Origin: CAYVQE01 sp964633205
GTDB taxonomy: Bacteria > Myxococcota > B64-G9
Direction of reading: 5' to 3'
NCBI GenBank assembly: GCA_964633205.1
Contig: CAZWFN010000232.1
Location: 1-6,830, forward strand
Length of the DNA: 6,830 nucleotides
Shown: one piece after another, positions 1-6,183 of the stretch
How positions within the stretch are numbered: position 1 is the stretch's first letter
Layout of the letters: each line of letters opens with the position of its first letter
Translations under genes and position numbers: made by a program
The notes under the pieces: generated by a model
Seen by the model: the letters and a program-made list of their open reading frames with translations, nothing else
The model's database searches: none
What the model was told of the DNA's origin: nothing

Positions 1-720
1 CGGGAAGGAGTCGTTGTGCAGGTAGCTGTTGACCACCGGTGCGCTGAGGTACTCGGCCAGCGCCTGCGTCTCGGCCAGCGCGTCGCCCTGGCTGACCCCG
101 CCGCCGGCCAGGATGACCGGAAAGCGGGCCTCGGCCAGCAGTTGAGCGGCCCGGTCGATGGATTCACGCGGCCCGGCGCCCAGGGCCACCTGCGGGGTGG
201 GGTAGATGTCGTCGTCGCACAGGCCGTAGAAGTAGTCGCGCGGGATGTTGAGCTGGGTGGGCCCGGAGTTGACCTTGGCCATGTAGAAGGCCCGGCGGGT
301 CAGCTCGGCCATGCGCTCGGGTCGGTTGACGCGCACCTGGTAGACGGTCTGTTTTTCGAACATGGGCATCTGATCCAGCTCCTGGAAGCCGCCGGTGCCC
401 ATGCCCATGGTGCCGGTCTCGGGCGTGACCGCCACCAGCGGGGTGTGCGCCCAGAAAGCGGCCGTCATGGCCGAGACGAAGTTGGCCGCCCCGGGCCCGT
501 TCTGGGCGATGCACAGCTGCGGCCGGCCGCTCACCCGGGCCAACCCGTCGGCGGCGTGGCAGGCGGCCTGCTCGTGGGCCACCGAGATGAAGCGGATGCC
601 GGCGTCGGGGAACATGTCCAGCGCGTCCATGTAGGCCGAACCGACGATGCCGAAGGCGTGTTCGACGCCCTCGGCGGCCAGGGTCTCGACGAATGCTTCG
701 CTGGGAACCATTTCGGGCAT
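1..720 (-). CDS. xsc: Sulfoacetaldehyde acetyltransferase (ThDP-dependent), 3' end beyond window
   Basis: Xsc is a cytoplasmic thiamine-diphosphate enzyme that converts sulfoacetaldehyde plus phosphate to acetyl phosphate and sulfite, the point where taurine and isethionate dissimilation meet. The visible 240 residues cover the N-terminal PYR domain and the start of the central domain. Family hallmarks recognised from memory are TPSEAF-like VPSEAFVETL (residues 5-14), FGIVGSAYMDALDMFP (23-38), VAHEQ with the ThDP-activating Glu at residue 50, ARVSGR, IAQNGPG, ETGTMG, GPTQLNIPRDYFYG and VVNSYLHNDSFP just before the edge. ThDP-binding C-terminal residues lie outside. The ATG at 720 is chosen because a perfect AGGAGG sits 6 nt upstream; a second Met at codon 4 is an alternative. 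It begins 16 nt after the barrel gene, so is probably co-transcribed with it. Some positions differ from the common form as I remember it (for example HEQAACHAADG where HEQGAGHMADG is usual), so it may be a divergent clade. Generic acetolactate synthase is less likely. Confidence 0.9.
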   Translation of the reverse strand, partial: MPEMVPSEAFVETLAAEGVEHAFGIVGSAYMDALDMFPDAGIRFISVAHEQAACHAADGLARVSGRPQLCIAQNGPGAANFVSAMTAAFWAHTPLVAVTPETGTMGMGTGGFQELDQMPMFEKQTVYQVRVNRPERMAELTRRAFYMAKVNSGPTQLNIPRDYFYGLCDDDIYPTPQVALGAGPRESIDRAAQLLAEARFPVILAGGGVSQGDALAETQALAEYLSAPVVNSYLHNDSFP

Positions 721-726
721 GGGATT

Positions 727-732
727 CCTCCT
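727..732 (-). promoter_or_regulatory. Shine-Dalgarno site of xsc
   Basis: On the minus strand AGGAGG stands 6 nt before the ATG at 720, in the 16-nt space between the barrel gene's TGA and xsc. It is the strongest ribosome binding site in the window and decides the start. It suggests that xsc is translated independently of the gene before it. Confidence 0.85.
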
Positions 733-736
733 GCGT

Positions 737-1960
737 TCACCAGAACTTGAGCGGGGCCCGCAGGCCCACGGTGAGTATCTCGGCCGAGCGGCAGTTCTTG
801 CCCGGCAGCAGATCGATGGTGCGGAAGTTGGCGTAGACCTGCAGCGGCACCCCGATGCGCAGCAGGCTCAATGTCAGGCGAAAGTCGAGGATGTTCTTGT
901 AGCCCGGGCGCCACAGCTTCTCGTGCTCCCAGTCCCACAGCGGGAAGTCCGAGCGCCAGTCGGTCTGCTGCAGGTGGACGAAGGTGTAGCGCAGCGCCAG
1001 CGCCAGCAGCGGCGGAAAGCCGGCCGCCCGTTCGGCCGAGCCATCGCTCAGCCAGGTGGCCCGGGCCGGGCCGCGGTAGGGCACGGCGCCGATCTCCAGC
1101 GCCGCGCCGCTGAAGTCGCCCGGCTCGACCTCGTAGGTCTTGCCCACGTAGGGCCGCTGGTTGAGCAGCAGCGGGTGCTTCTCGCCGGTGGCCGATTTGC
1201 GCTCGCGGGTGAAGAAGGTCTCGTAGAACAGATCCAGCCCGATGCGCAGCCGGCCGTCGAGCTCTTCGGTGAAGTGCTTCTCGATCGACAGGTGGAAGGC
1301 CAGATCGCCCTGGGTGTGCAGATCCCACAGGGTGGTGCCCACGGCCACGATCTCCTCGGGGTCGGCCGGCTGGCCGGTGGGCAGCATGCCGTAGATCGAC
1401 AGCGCCGCGCTGAGGCCGTGTTCCTCCAGCGCCGGCAGCTGGTCGCTGAAGCGGTAGCGCAGCCCCAGCACCATGTCCGACAGCACGCCCCGATTGCCCG
1501 TCCAGGGCTGGGGCTCGGGCTGGCCCATGCTGGCCGCCCAGTCCCAGAAGTCCTGCTCGCTGTAGGAGCGGCCGATCTGGCGCTGGTAGTCGCCTCGCTC
1601 CCAGCGGAGATTGGGATCGACGTGGGTCTGGATGACCACCGGCACGCCCAGGCCCACCGACAGCTCGTCGAGCAGGCCGTACTGCAGCTGGTTGATGATG
1701 ATGTAGTAGCTGGCCGTGGGCCGGGCGGTGATCACGCCCTGCTTGCCGCCGCCCGGCTCGTAGCGCTCCACCGGCTCGATCAGCGGCGCCTCCTGGCCGG
1801 CGTGGTTCCAGATGCTGTCGATCCACGAGACCACGAAGGCCTCGTCGAGCAGGAAGGTGCCCTCGGGCAAGGTCTCGGTGAAGCCGGCCGCGGCTGGCCC
1901 GGCGGCCAGCGCCAGCACCAGACCCAGCCCGGCGGTGGCTGCGCGCGGCGGGCGGCTCAT
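737..1960 (-). CDS. Predicted outer-membrane beta-barrel protein
   Basis: This 407-aa protein probably sits in the outer membrane as a channel or substrate-specific barrel; the substrate is unknown. A Sec signal peptide covers residues 1-25 (Arg near the start, a Leu/Ala-rich core, AAA before Gly26). The rest has alternating strands such as SYYIIINQLQYGLLDELSVG (84-103), DMVLGLRYRF (162-171), LSAALSIYG (183-191) and LRIGLDLFYETFF (238-250), and it ends LTVGLRAPLKFW, an alternating strand with a terminal aromatic residue, the usual Bam signal. 'QYGLLDELSVGLGVP' and 'LPTGQPADPEE' resemble barrels of the phenol-degradation MetA-like or DUF3187 type, but I cannot choose between them. The ATG at 1960 overlaps the stop of the preceding gene as ATGA and has a G-rich GGGGG 6 nt upstream, so translational coupling is likely. 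Position between a hydrolase-like gene and xsc suggests uptake of, or membrane association with, the pathway's substrate; that is inference. Confidence 0.85.
   Translation of the reverse strand: MSRPPRAATAGLGLVLALAAGPAAAGFTETLPEGTFLLDEAFVVSWIDSIWNHAGQEAPLIEPVERYEPGGGKQGVITARPTASYYIIINQLQYGLLDELSVGLGVPVVIQTHVDPNLRWERGDYQRQIGRSYSEQDFWDWAASMGQPEPQPWTGNRGVLSDMVLGLRYRFSDQLPALEEHGLSAALSIYGMLPTGQPADPEEIVAVGTTLWDLHTQGDLAFHLSIEKHFTEELDGRLRIGLDLFYETFFTRERKSATGEKHPLLLNQRPYVGKTYEVEPGDFSGAALEIGAVPYRGPARATWLSDGSAERAAGFPPLLALALRYTFVHLQQTDWRSDFPLWDWEHEKLWRPGYKNILDFRLTLSLLRIGVPLQVYANFRTIDLLPGKNCRSAEILTVGLRAPLKFW
1957..1960 (-). promoter_or_regulatory. ATGA stop/start overlap between C45-like and barrel genes
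   Basis: The TGA of the C45-like gene (1957-1959) and the ATG of the barrel gene (1958-1960) share bases on the minus strand. This layout usually means translational coupling, and it supports the two products being made together in the envelope. Confidence 0.85.
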
Positions 1961-4137
1961 GGCGCACCCCCGCGCTCGACCCAGGCGCCCAGATCGAGGG
2001 GCACGAACTCCTGGTCGCTGGCCGGCACCCCGCCCAGAGCCCAGTGGACCATGCCCGCGGCCGGCTCGAACACGCCCGCCATCATGGAGTCGCGGGAATC
2101 GACCAGGTCCGGGGTGCGCAGGATGGCCACGGCGCCGGGCACGTCGATGAAGCCCAGCCGCTGCTCGATCTGTTCGCCCAGCACGTAGAAGGCCCGCAGC
2201 GAGCGGAAGTAGTAGGTCGACCAGTGGCGCTGGTCCCCGGGGCTGAAGGGGCCCAGCAGATCCAGCGCCGGCATGTCGTCGGCGTTCTTCTCGAAGTGGC
2301 AGGCGGTACGCAGATCGTGGCCGCCAACGCTGGCCCACGGTCGGCCCTGCGGGTCGAGGTTGGCCGGGTCGTTGGGGTCCGGGCCGTAGAAGGCGAAGCC
2401 GTCCTCCTGCACCGGCGCGCCGGCCGTGCCGGCCTCGGGGTCCTGGCTGGCGCCGTCGGTCTCGACCGCCAGCAGCTCGCCGGCCGCGTCGGCCAGCAGG
2501 AAGTTCCAGCCGTAGGTGCGGCCGTGTTGGTAGAGCCGCGCCAGGGCGCCGTCCGTGGTCGACTCGTGCAGCAGCAACTCGCGGGCGGCGATGCCCACCG
2601 GCAGGCCGGTGGCCTGCAGCCGGGTGTCGGCCAGCACCCGAGACAGGCCCACCAGGTCGGGGTTCTGCAGCAGCTCGGCAAGGTTCTCGGGCTCGAACAT
2701 GACGTCCAGCACGCCGCCCACCAGTGGGTTGTCCAGGGTGTCGGAGTAGTTGACGGCCAGGGCCAGGCCCTGCTCGTTCATTCCCGCGAAGCCCCAGGCC
2801 AGCCCGGCCCAGCTCAGCAGCACGTGGGCGTGGCCGTCGTCGGGCAGGTGGACGAAGACCACCGAGTGCTCGTGCACCATGTCCGAGTCCAGCAGGGCGA
2901 AGTGGTGCGCCAGCAGGGGCCGGCGGGTGCGGGTGGCCCGGCCGCTGGCGGCGAAGGCGATGGCCGGCGCCCGGGCGGTCGGGTCCAAGATGCCGCGGTT
3001 GGGCACCTCGTCGGGTGTGGCGCCGCTGCCGGTGCGGGCGGCGTAGCCGGCGGTGGTGAACACGATGCGGGCGTTGCGCATGTAGCGCGCGTGCAGCGGC
3101 GCCGGGCTGTAGATGGGCGACTGGTCGCCGGCCTGGACCACCAGGGTCACCTCGGCGGCCGGGGGCAGGCCTTCAGGCGGGGTGAAGGTCACCTGCAGCG
3201 GGCCGTAGCAGTCCGGGTCCACCGCCGGCGGCAGGTCGCCCTCGGGCGCCAGCAGCTCCATCGCCAGCGCCGGGTCGGCGCGGGTGAACACCTGGCCGTC
3301 GAGCACCAGCCGCACCGCATCCGGGTCGACGCAGCCGGGGTCGGTCAGCTCGATGCAGTCTTCGACCAGGCACGCGGCGGCGATGCGCGGCGCGATGCAG
3401 TCGAGGGCCTTTTCGTTGAGGCAATCGACGCCCACGGTGTCTTCGGCGTCGCAGCCGGGCAGTAGGCAGTCGTCCTGGACGCAGCGGCGTTCGAGCTCCA
3501 GCGCGCCCAGCGGCTCGGCGTTGCGCGGGTCGAGACAGGACAGCCCGGGCAGGTTGATGTCCTCCAGGGTGATGCGGATGCGGGCGTCGGTCGGCACCTC
3601 GACCAGGGCGGCGTGCTCGAAGGGGCTGTAGGGCGCCAGCACGCCCTCGGCCGCCTCGTCGACCTCGCCGTCGCCATCGTTGTCGGCGCCGTCTGCGGCC
3701 GGACCGTCGATGAAGGCCACCTCGGTCAGGTAGGGATCCTGTATGCCCTGGATGAACATGACGATGGCGCGGAAGGCCAGCATGGTGTCGACGAAGGTGT
3801 TGAGGATGATGACCTCGTCCAGCTCCATGCCGGCGCCGTCGGCGATGCCCTGCAGCTCCTGCTTGGCCGCCTCGGGCAGGTAGTTGTCGTAGAGGTTGCG
3901 GCCGCTTTCGAGCAGCATGCGGTAGGCGAACTGCCCGTCGAGGTATTCGGGCTGGCCGTAGATGGGCAGCACCGGGGCGATGTTGAGCTGCTCGCGGTTG
4001 AGAAAGGGGATGATCGACGAGCTCAGCAGCTTGGTGTACAGCGAGCGGATGTGGGCCGACAGGGCCTGGCCGTGCTGCAGGCCGCGCTCGTAGGGCCCGC
4101 CGCTCAAGGTGACCACGTGCACGTTCGGCGGCCGCTT
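1957..4137 (-). CDS. C45 (penicillin acyltransferase-like) Ntn-hydrolase relative with large insertion; N-terminus lost in gap
   Basis: 726 residues are visible, starting at the gap edge; the start codon and any signal peptide are missing. Family C45 proteins are self-processing amide hydrolases or acyltransferases. Signs of the family are GGPYERGLQHG (visible residues 13-23), GIADGAGMELDEVIILN (97-113), FAASGRAT (395-402), the core SWAGLAWGFAGMNEQGLALAVNY (strand pair and turn, 442-464), GWNFLLAD (543-550) and the C-terminal MMAGVFEPAAGMVHWALG (685-702). Between about residues 120 and 390 lies an insertion with an acidic loop (149-161) and nine Cys (201-269), which suggests a secreted, disulfide-bonded protein. 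In homologues I recall, Cys stands three residues before the F of xxSFA; here that position is Ala392, so the catalytic nucleophile appears to be missing. It ends in an ATGA overlap with the barrel gene. The fold is fairly sure, but activity and substrate are unknown; a non-catalytic binding role is possible. Confidence 0.75.
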   Translation of the reverse strand, partial: KRPPNVHVVTLSGGPYERGLQHGQALSAHIRSLYTKLLSSSIIPFLNREQLNIAPVLPIYGQPEYLDGQFAYRMLLESGRNLYDNYLPEAAKQELQGIADGAGMELDEVIILNTFVDTMLAFRAIVMFIQGIQDPYLTEVAFIDGPAADGADNDGDGEVDEAAEGVLAPYSPFEHAALVEVPTDARIRITLEDINLPGLSCLDPRNAEPLGALELERRCVQDDCLLPGCDAEDTVGVDCLNEKALDCIAPRIAAACLVEDCIELTDPGCVDPDAVRLVLDGQVFTRADPALAMELLAPEGDLPPAVDPDCYGPLQVTFTPPEGLPPAAEVTLVVQAGDQSPIYSPAPLHARYMRNARIVFTTAGYAARTGSGATPDEVPNRGILDPTARAPAIAFAASGRATRTRRPLLAHHFALLDSDMVHEHSVVFVHLPDDGHAHVLLSWAGLAWGFAGMNEQGLALAVNYSDTLDNPLVGGVLDVMFEPENLAELLQNPDLVGLSRVLADTRLQATGLPVGIAARELLLHESTTDGALARLYQHGRTYGWNFLLADAAGELLAVETDGASQDPEAGTAGAPVQEDGFAFYGPDPNDPANLDPQGRPWASVGGHDLRTACHFEKNADDMPALDLLGPFSPGDQRHWSTYYFRSLRAFYVLGEQIEQRLGFIDVPGAVAILRTPDLVDSRDSMMAGVFEPAAGMVHWALGGVPASDQEFVPLDLGAWVERGGAP
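3331..3537 (-). other. Cys-rich segment inside the C45-like protein (9 Cys in 69 residues)
   Basis: Visible residues 201-269 hold cysteines at 201, 219, 224, 229, 239, 247, 256, 261 and 269, while the remaining protein has only two (310, 613). Two stretches repeat the pattern C-x3-D-C-[LI]-x(2,4)-P-G-C (219-229 and 256-269), so the module may be an internal duplication. There is no CxxC or CxxCH, which argues against a heme, Fe-S or zinc-ribbon site. Disulfide bonding outside the cytoplasm is the simplest reading. I do not recognise a named domain. Confidence 0.7.
3655..3693 (-). other. Acidic D-N-D-G-D-G Ca-type loop in the C45-like protein
   Basis: Visible residues 149-161 read DGADNDGDGEVDE. 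The D-x-D-x-D-G spacing matches calcium-binding loops of the thrombospondin type 3, dockerin or EF-like kind, common in exported proteins of Myxococcota and relatives. It lies at the start of the insertion, just before the Cys-rich segment. Calcium binding is inferred from the pattern only. Confidence 0.6.
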
Positions 4138-4237
4138 NNNNNNNNNNNNNNNNNNNNNNNNNNNNNNNNNNNNNNNNNNNNNNNNNNNNNNNNNNNNNNN
4201 NNNNNNNNNNNNNNNNNNNNNNNNNNNNNNNNNNNNN
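4138..4237. other. Assembly gap (100 N)
   Basis: Exactly 100 N, the usual placeholder for a scaffold gap of unknown length. It hides the stop codon of the CocE-type gene and the start and leader of the C45-like gene, together with the intergenic spacing and any site there. The two flanks are in frame across the placeholder, which has a one in three chance of happening and is no evidence of a fusion. Confidence 0.97.
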
Positions 4238-6180
4238 AACCACTCGGCGGGCGTGTCGGGGGGTGTGGGCAGCTCGATGCGCGATGGGTGCGCGGCGCCG
4301 CGGTGGACGCCGAGGACGGTGGCTTGCGGCTCGATGGGGGCGAAGTGGCCGGCGTCGGCGCCGGCCAGCGCCACCCGCAGCCGGTGGCCGCGGCCGAACT
4401 CATAGCTCGTCGGCAGCAGCGGGATCACCAGCTCGACCGGCCGGCCGGGCGGCAGCGGCGCGGCCGCCGCCCGGGTGTAGCTGCGGTAGACCACCGGCGT
4501 GCGGTAAGGCGGGTCGGGGTCGATGCGCCGGTGGCGGGCGCGCAGCATGCCCTCGGTGACGTACTGCACCCGGCCGCCGGGGAACACGTCCTCGAGGTAG
4601 ACGAACACGGCCGCATCGGCCGCGTCGGCATCCAGGTGCAGGTGCAGCCGGGGGTGGCCGGTGACCTCCAGCGGCCGGGCCAGCGGCGCCGAGTCGTAGC
4701 ACAGCAGCTTGCGGTCGGCCTCGCTGCGGTCGCCGTAGCGGATGGGCTTTTGCTTCAGGTTGACCAGCGCGTCCCAGCGCGAGTGGGCGCCGGTGCTGGC
4801 GCTGGGGTCGACGCGGTAGGCGTCGCGCCCGCCGGCGACCGGCGCCGGTCGCAAGCGTGCGCCGGCGGCCAGGTACAGCGGCCGGTGGCGCTGGCCGGGC
4901 GGCGGCCAGCTGGCGGCCGCGCGCCAGCGTTCGGCGCCCATGGTGTAGTAGTGCACCCGCTGCTCGGCGGCGATGCCCGTGTCGCGGCCGGCCAGGGCGT
5001 GGTCGAAAAAGCGCAGGATCTCGGCGTCGCGGGCGAAGCGCGGCTCGCGCTCGGCGGCGAAGGGGCTGATGTTCTGCCGGCCGCCGTGGTCCCAGGGCCC
5101 GATGGTCAGGCGGGTGCGCGGATCGTCCAGGTTCATGAACAGGTGCACCGCCGACAGCACGAAGGCGGCGTCGTACCAGCCGGAGTAGACGTAGACCTCG
5201 GCCCCGGAGCGCCCGAGCGCCGGCAGGTGGTGGTGCGGGCTGATGGCGTCGATGGTCAGCGGCCGGTCACCGCCGATCGGGTCGTCGCGGTAGACCAGCC
5301 CGCGCACCAGGCGCCGGATGTCGCCGTTGCCGCGGTGGCGGCGCACCGCGGCGGCCAGCATGCGCTCGCCGCCGGGCCGGTCCACCGGCAGCACCCCGGC
5401 CAGCGCCAGGTCGATGTGGCGGCCGAAGTAGTCGCCCAGCCGGTTGCTGTCCAGGGCCGCGGCCAGCCGGCCCCAGGTGTCGGTCAGCCAGCGCAGCTGC
5501 AGCCCGCCCGGAAAGACCGCCTCGGCGTAGAGGTCGAACATGGCGAAGCGCGGCATGGCCGCGCGCACCGCCGGGTGGCCCTCGGTCAGCAGCATCAGGG
5601 CGCTGCCGCCGGTGTAGGAGTTGCCGAAGGCGCCCACGCGGCCGTCGGACCAGGGCTGGGCGCTGATCCAGTCGGCGATCTCGGCCCCGTCGCGCACCTC
5701 GGCCGGGGCGTAAGGGTAGGGCCGGGTGCCGAAGGAGGCCCCGGAGCCGCGGGCGTCGACCGCCAGCCAGGCGTAACCGCGTCGGACCATGTAGTCGATT
5801 GTATCGTCGAAGCGCCCGCCCATAAACATGCCGAAGGGCCAGCGGTAGTCCAGCGCGCGCGCGTAGCGGGTCTGGAACAGGATGGCCGGGATGCGCTCGC
5901 CCGCGGGCAGCGGCGCCGGCAGGTAGAGCTCCACCGCCAGGCGCACCCCGTCGCGCATGGTCACATACAGCGAGCGGCGGCGCACCTCGCGAAAGCGCGG
6001 CGGGTGGCCGGGCAGCGGGGCAGCGGCGCCGGTGGGGGCGCCGGCCGCCTGCCACCAGGCGGCGTCGCTGCCCTGGCCCAGCGGCGCGGCGCAGCCGGCC
6101 GGCAGCAGGCCGATGGCCAGCAGGCCGGCCGCCAGCAAGCCGGCAGCCGACAACAGCGCGCCCAGCACCCGCCGGCCCAC
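4238..6180 (-). CDS. CocE/NonD family alpha/beta hydrolase, putative lipoprotein; C-terminal end in gap
   Basis: 647 residues are visible, close to full length. The family hydrolyses esters and amides (cocaine esterase, alpha-amino acid ester hydrolases, glutaryl-7-ACA acylase, Xaa-Pro peptidase relatives). The catalytic Ser188 lies in GNSYTGGSA, Asp337 in YSGWYDAAF and His365 in GPWDHGG; Tyr106 in QTRYARA fits the oxyanion Tyr. The order is leader (1-30), alpha/beta fold with cap (about 65-400), then a jelly-roll PepX_C-type domain (about 430-640) ending HPSRIELP, which is typically very near the C-terminus. The leader ends LLPAGC at Cys30, a possible lipobox but with Pro at -3, so lipid attachment is likely rather than sure. 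The start is GTG at 6180, 3 nt after the SDR stop, with GGAGG 8 nt upstream inside the SDR gene; coupling is expected. The natural substrate cannot be read from the sequence. Confidence 0.88.
6097..6141 (-). repeat. Three imperfect 15-bp tandem units in the CocE leader
   Basis: Residues 14-28 read GLLAA, GLLAI, GLLPA, encoded by three similar 15-base units that form the hydrophobic core of the signal peptide. Slippage of such units can lengthen or shorten a leader without shifting the frame. Low-complexity high-GC coding could give the same picture by chance. Confidence 0.5.
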
Positions 6181-6183
6181 GGC

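Noticed and set aside
531..1967. A 478-codon minus-strand frame over the barrel gene
   Set aside because: It is out of frame with the signal peptide and beta-strand pattern of the barrel, and with xsc; the translation is Arg/Ala/Pro-rich noise.
647..2188. A 513-codon open frame on the plus strand opposite the barrel and C45-like genes
   Set aside because: It is an antisense shadow of high-GC coding sequence: Arg/Gly/Ala/Val/Gln-rich with no recognisable domain, and it overlaps genes with clear family motifs on the other strand.
2044..3465. A 473-codon open frame on the plus strand
   Set aside because: Also a mirror of the C45-like gene; low-complexity V/G/Q/H-rich translation with no motif.
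3331..3537. Iron-sulfur or c-type heme site in the Cys-rich segment
   Set aside because: No CxxC or CxxCH is present; spacings of 4 to 17 residues and probable export point to disulfides.
3655..3693. MopE-type copper-binding motif
   Set aside because: The MopE-like repeat has Cys within the DNDCDG core; here the residue is Gly, so a Ca-type acidic loop fits better.
1957..6180. A genuine 1407-aa CocE-C45 fusion enzyme
   Set aside because: Continuity depends entirely on a 100-N placeholder of unknown true length, and both halves are near their normal family boundaries at the gap.
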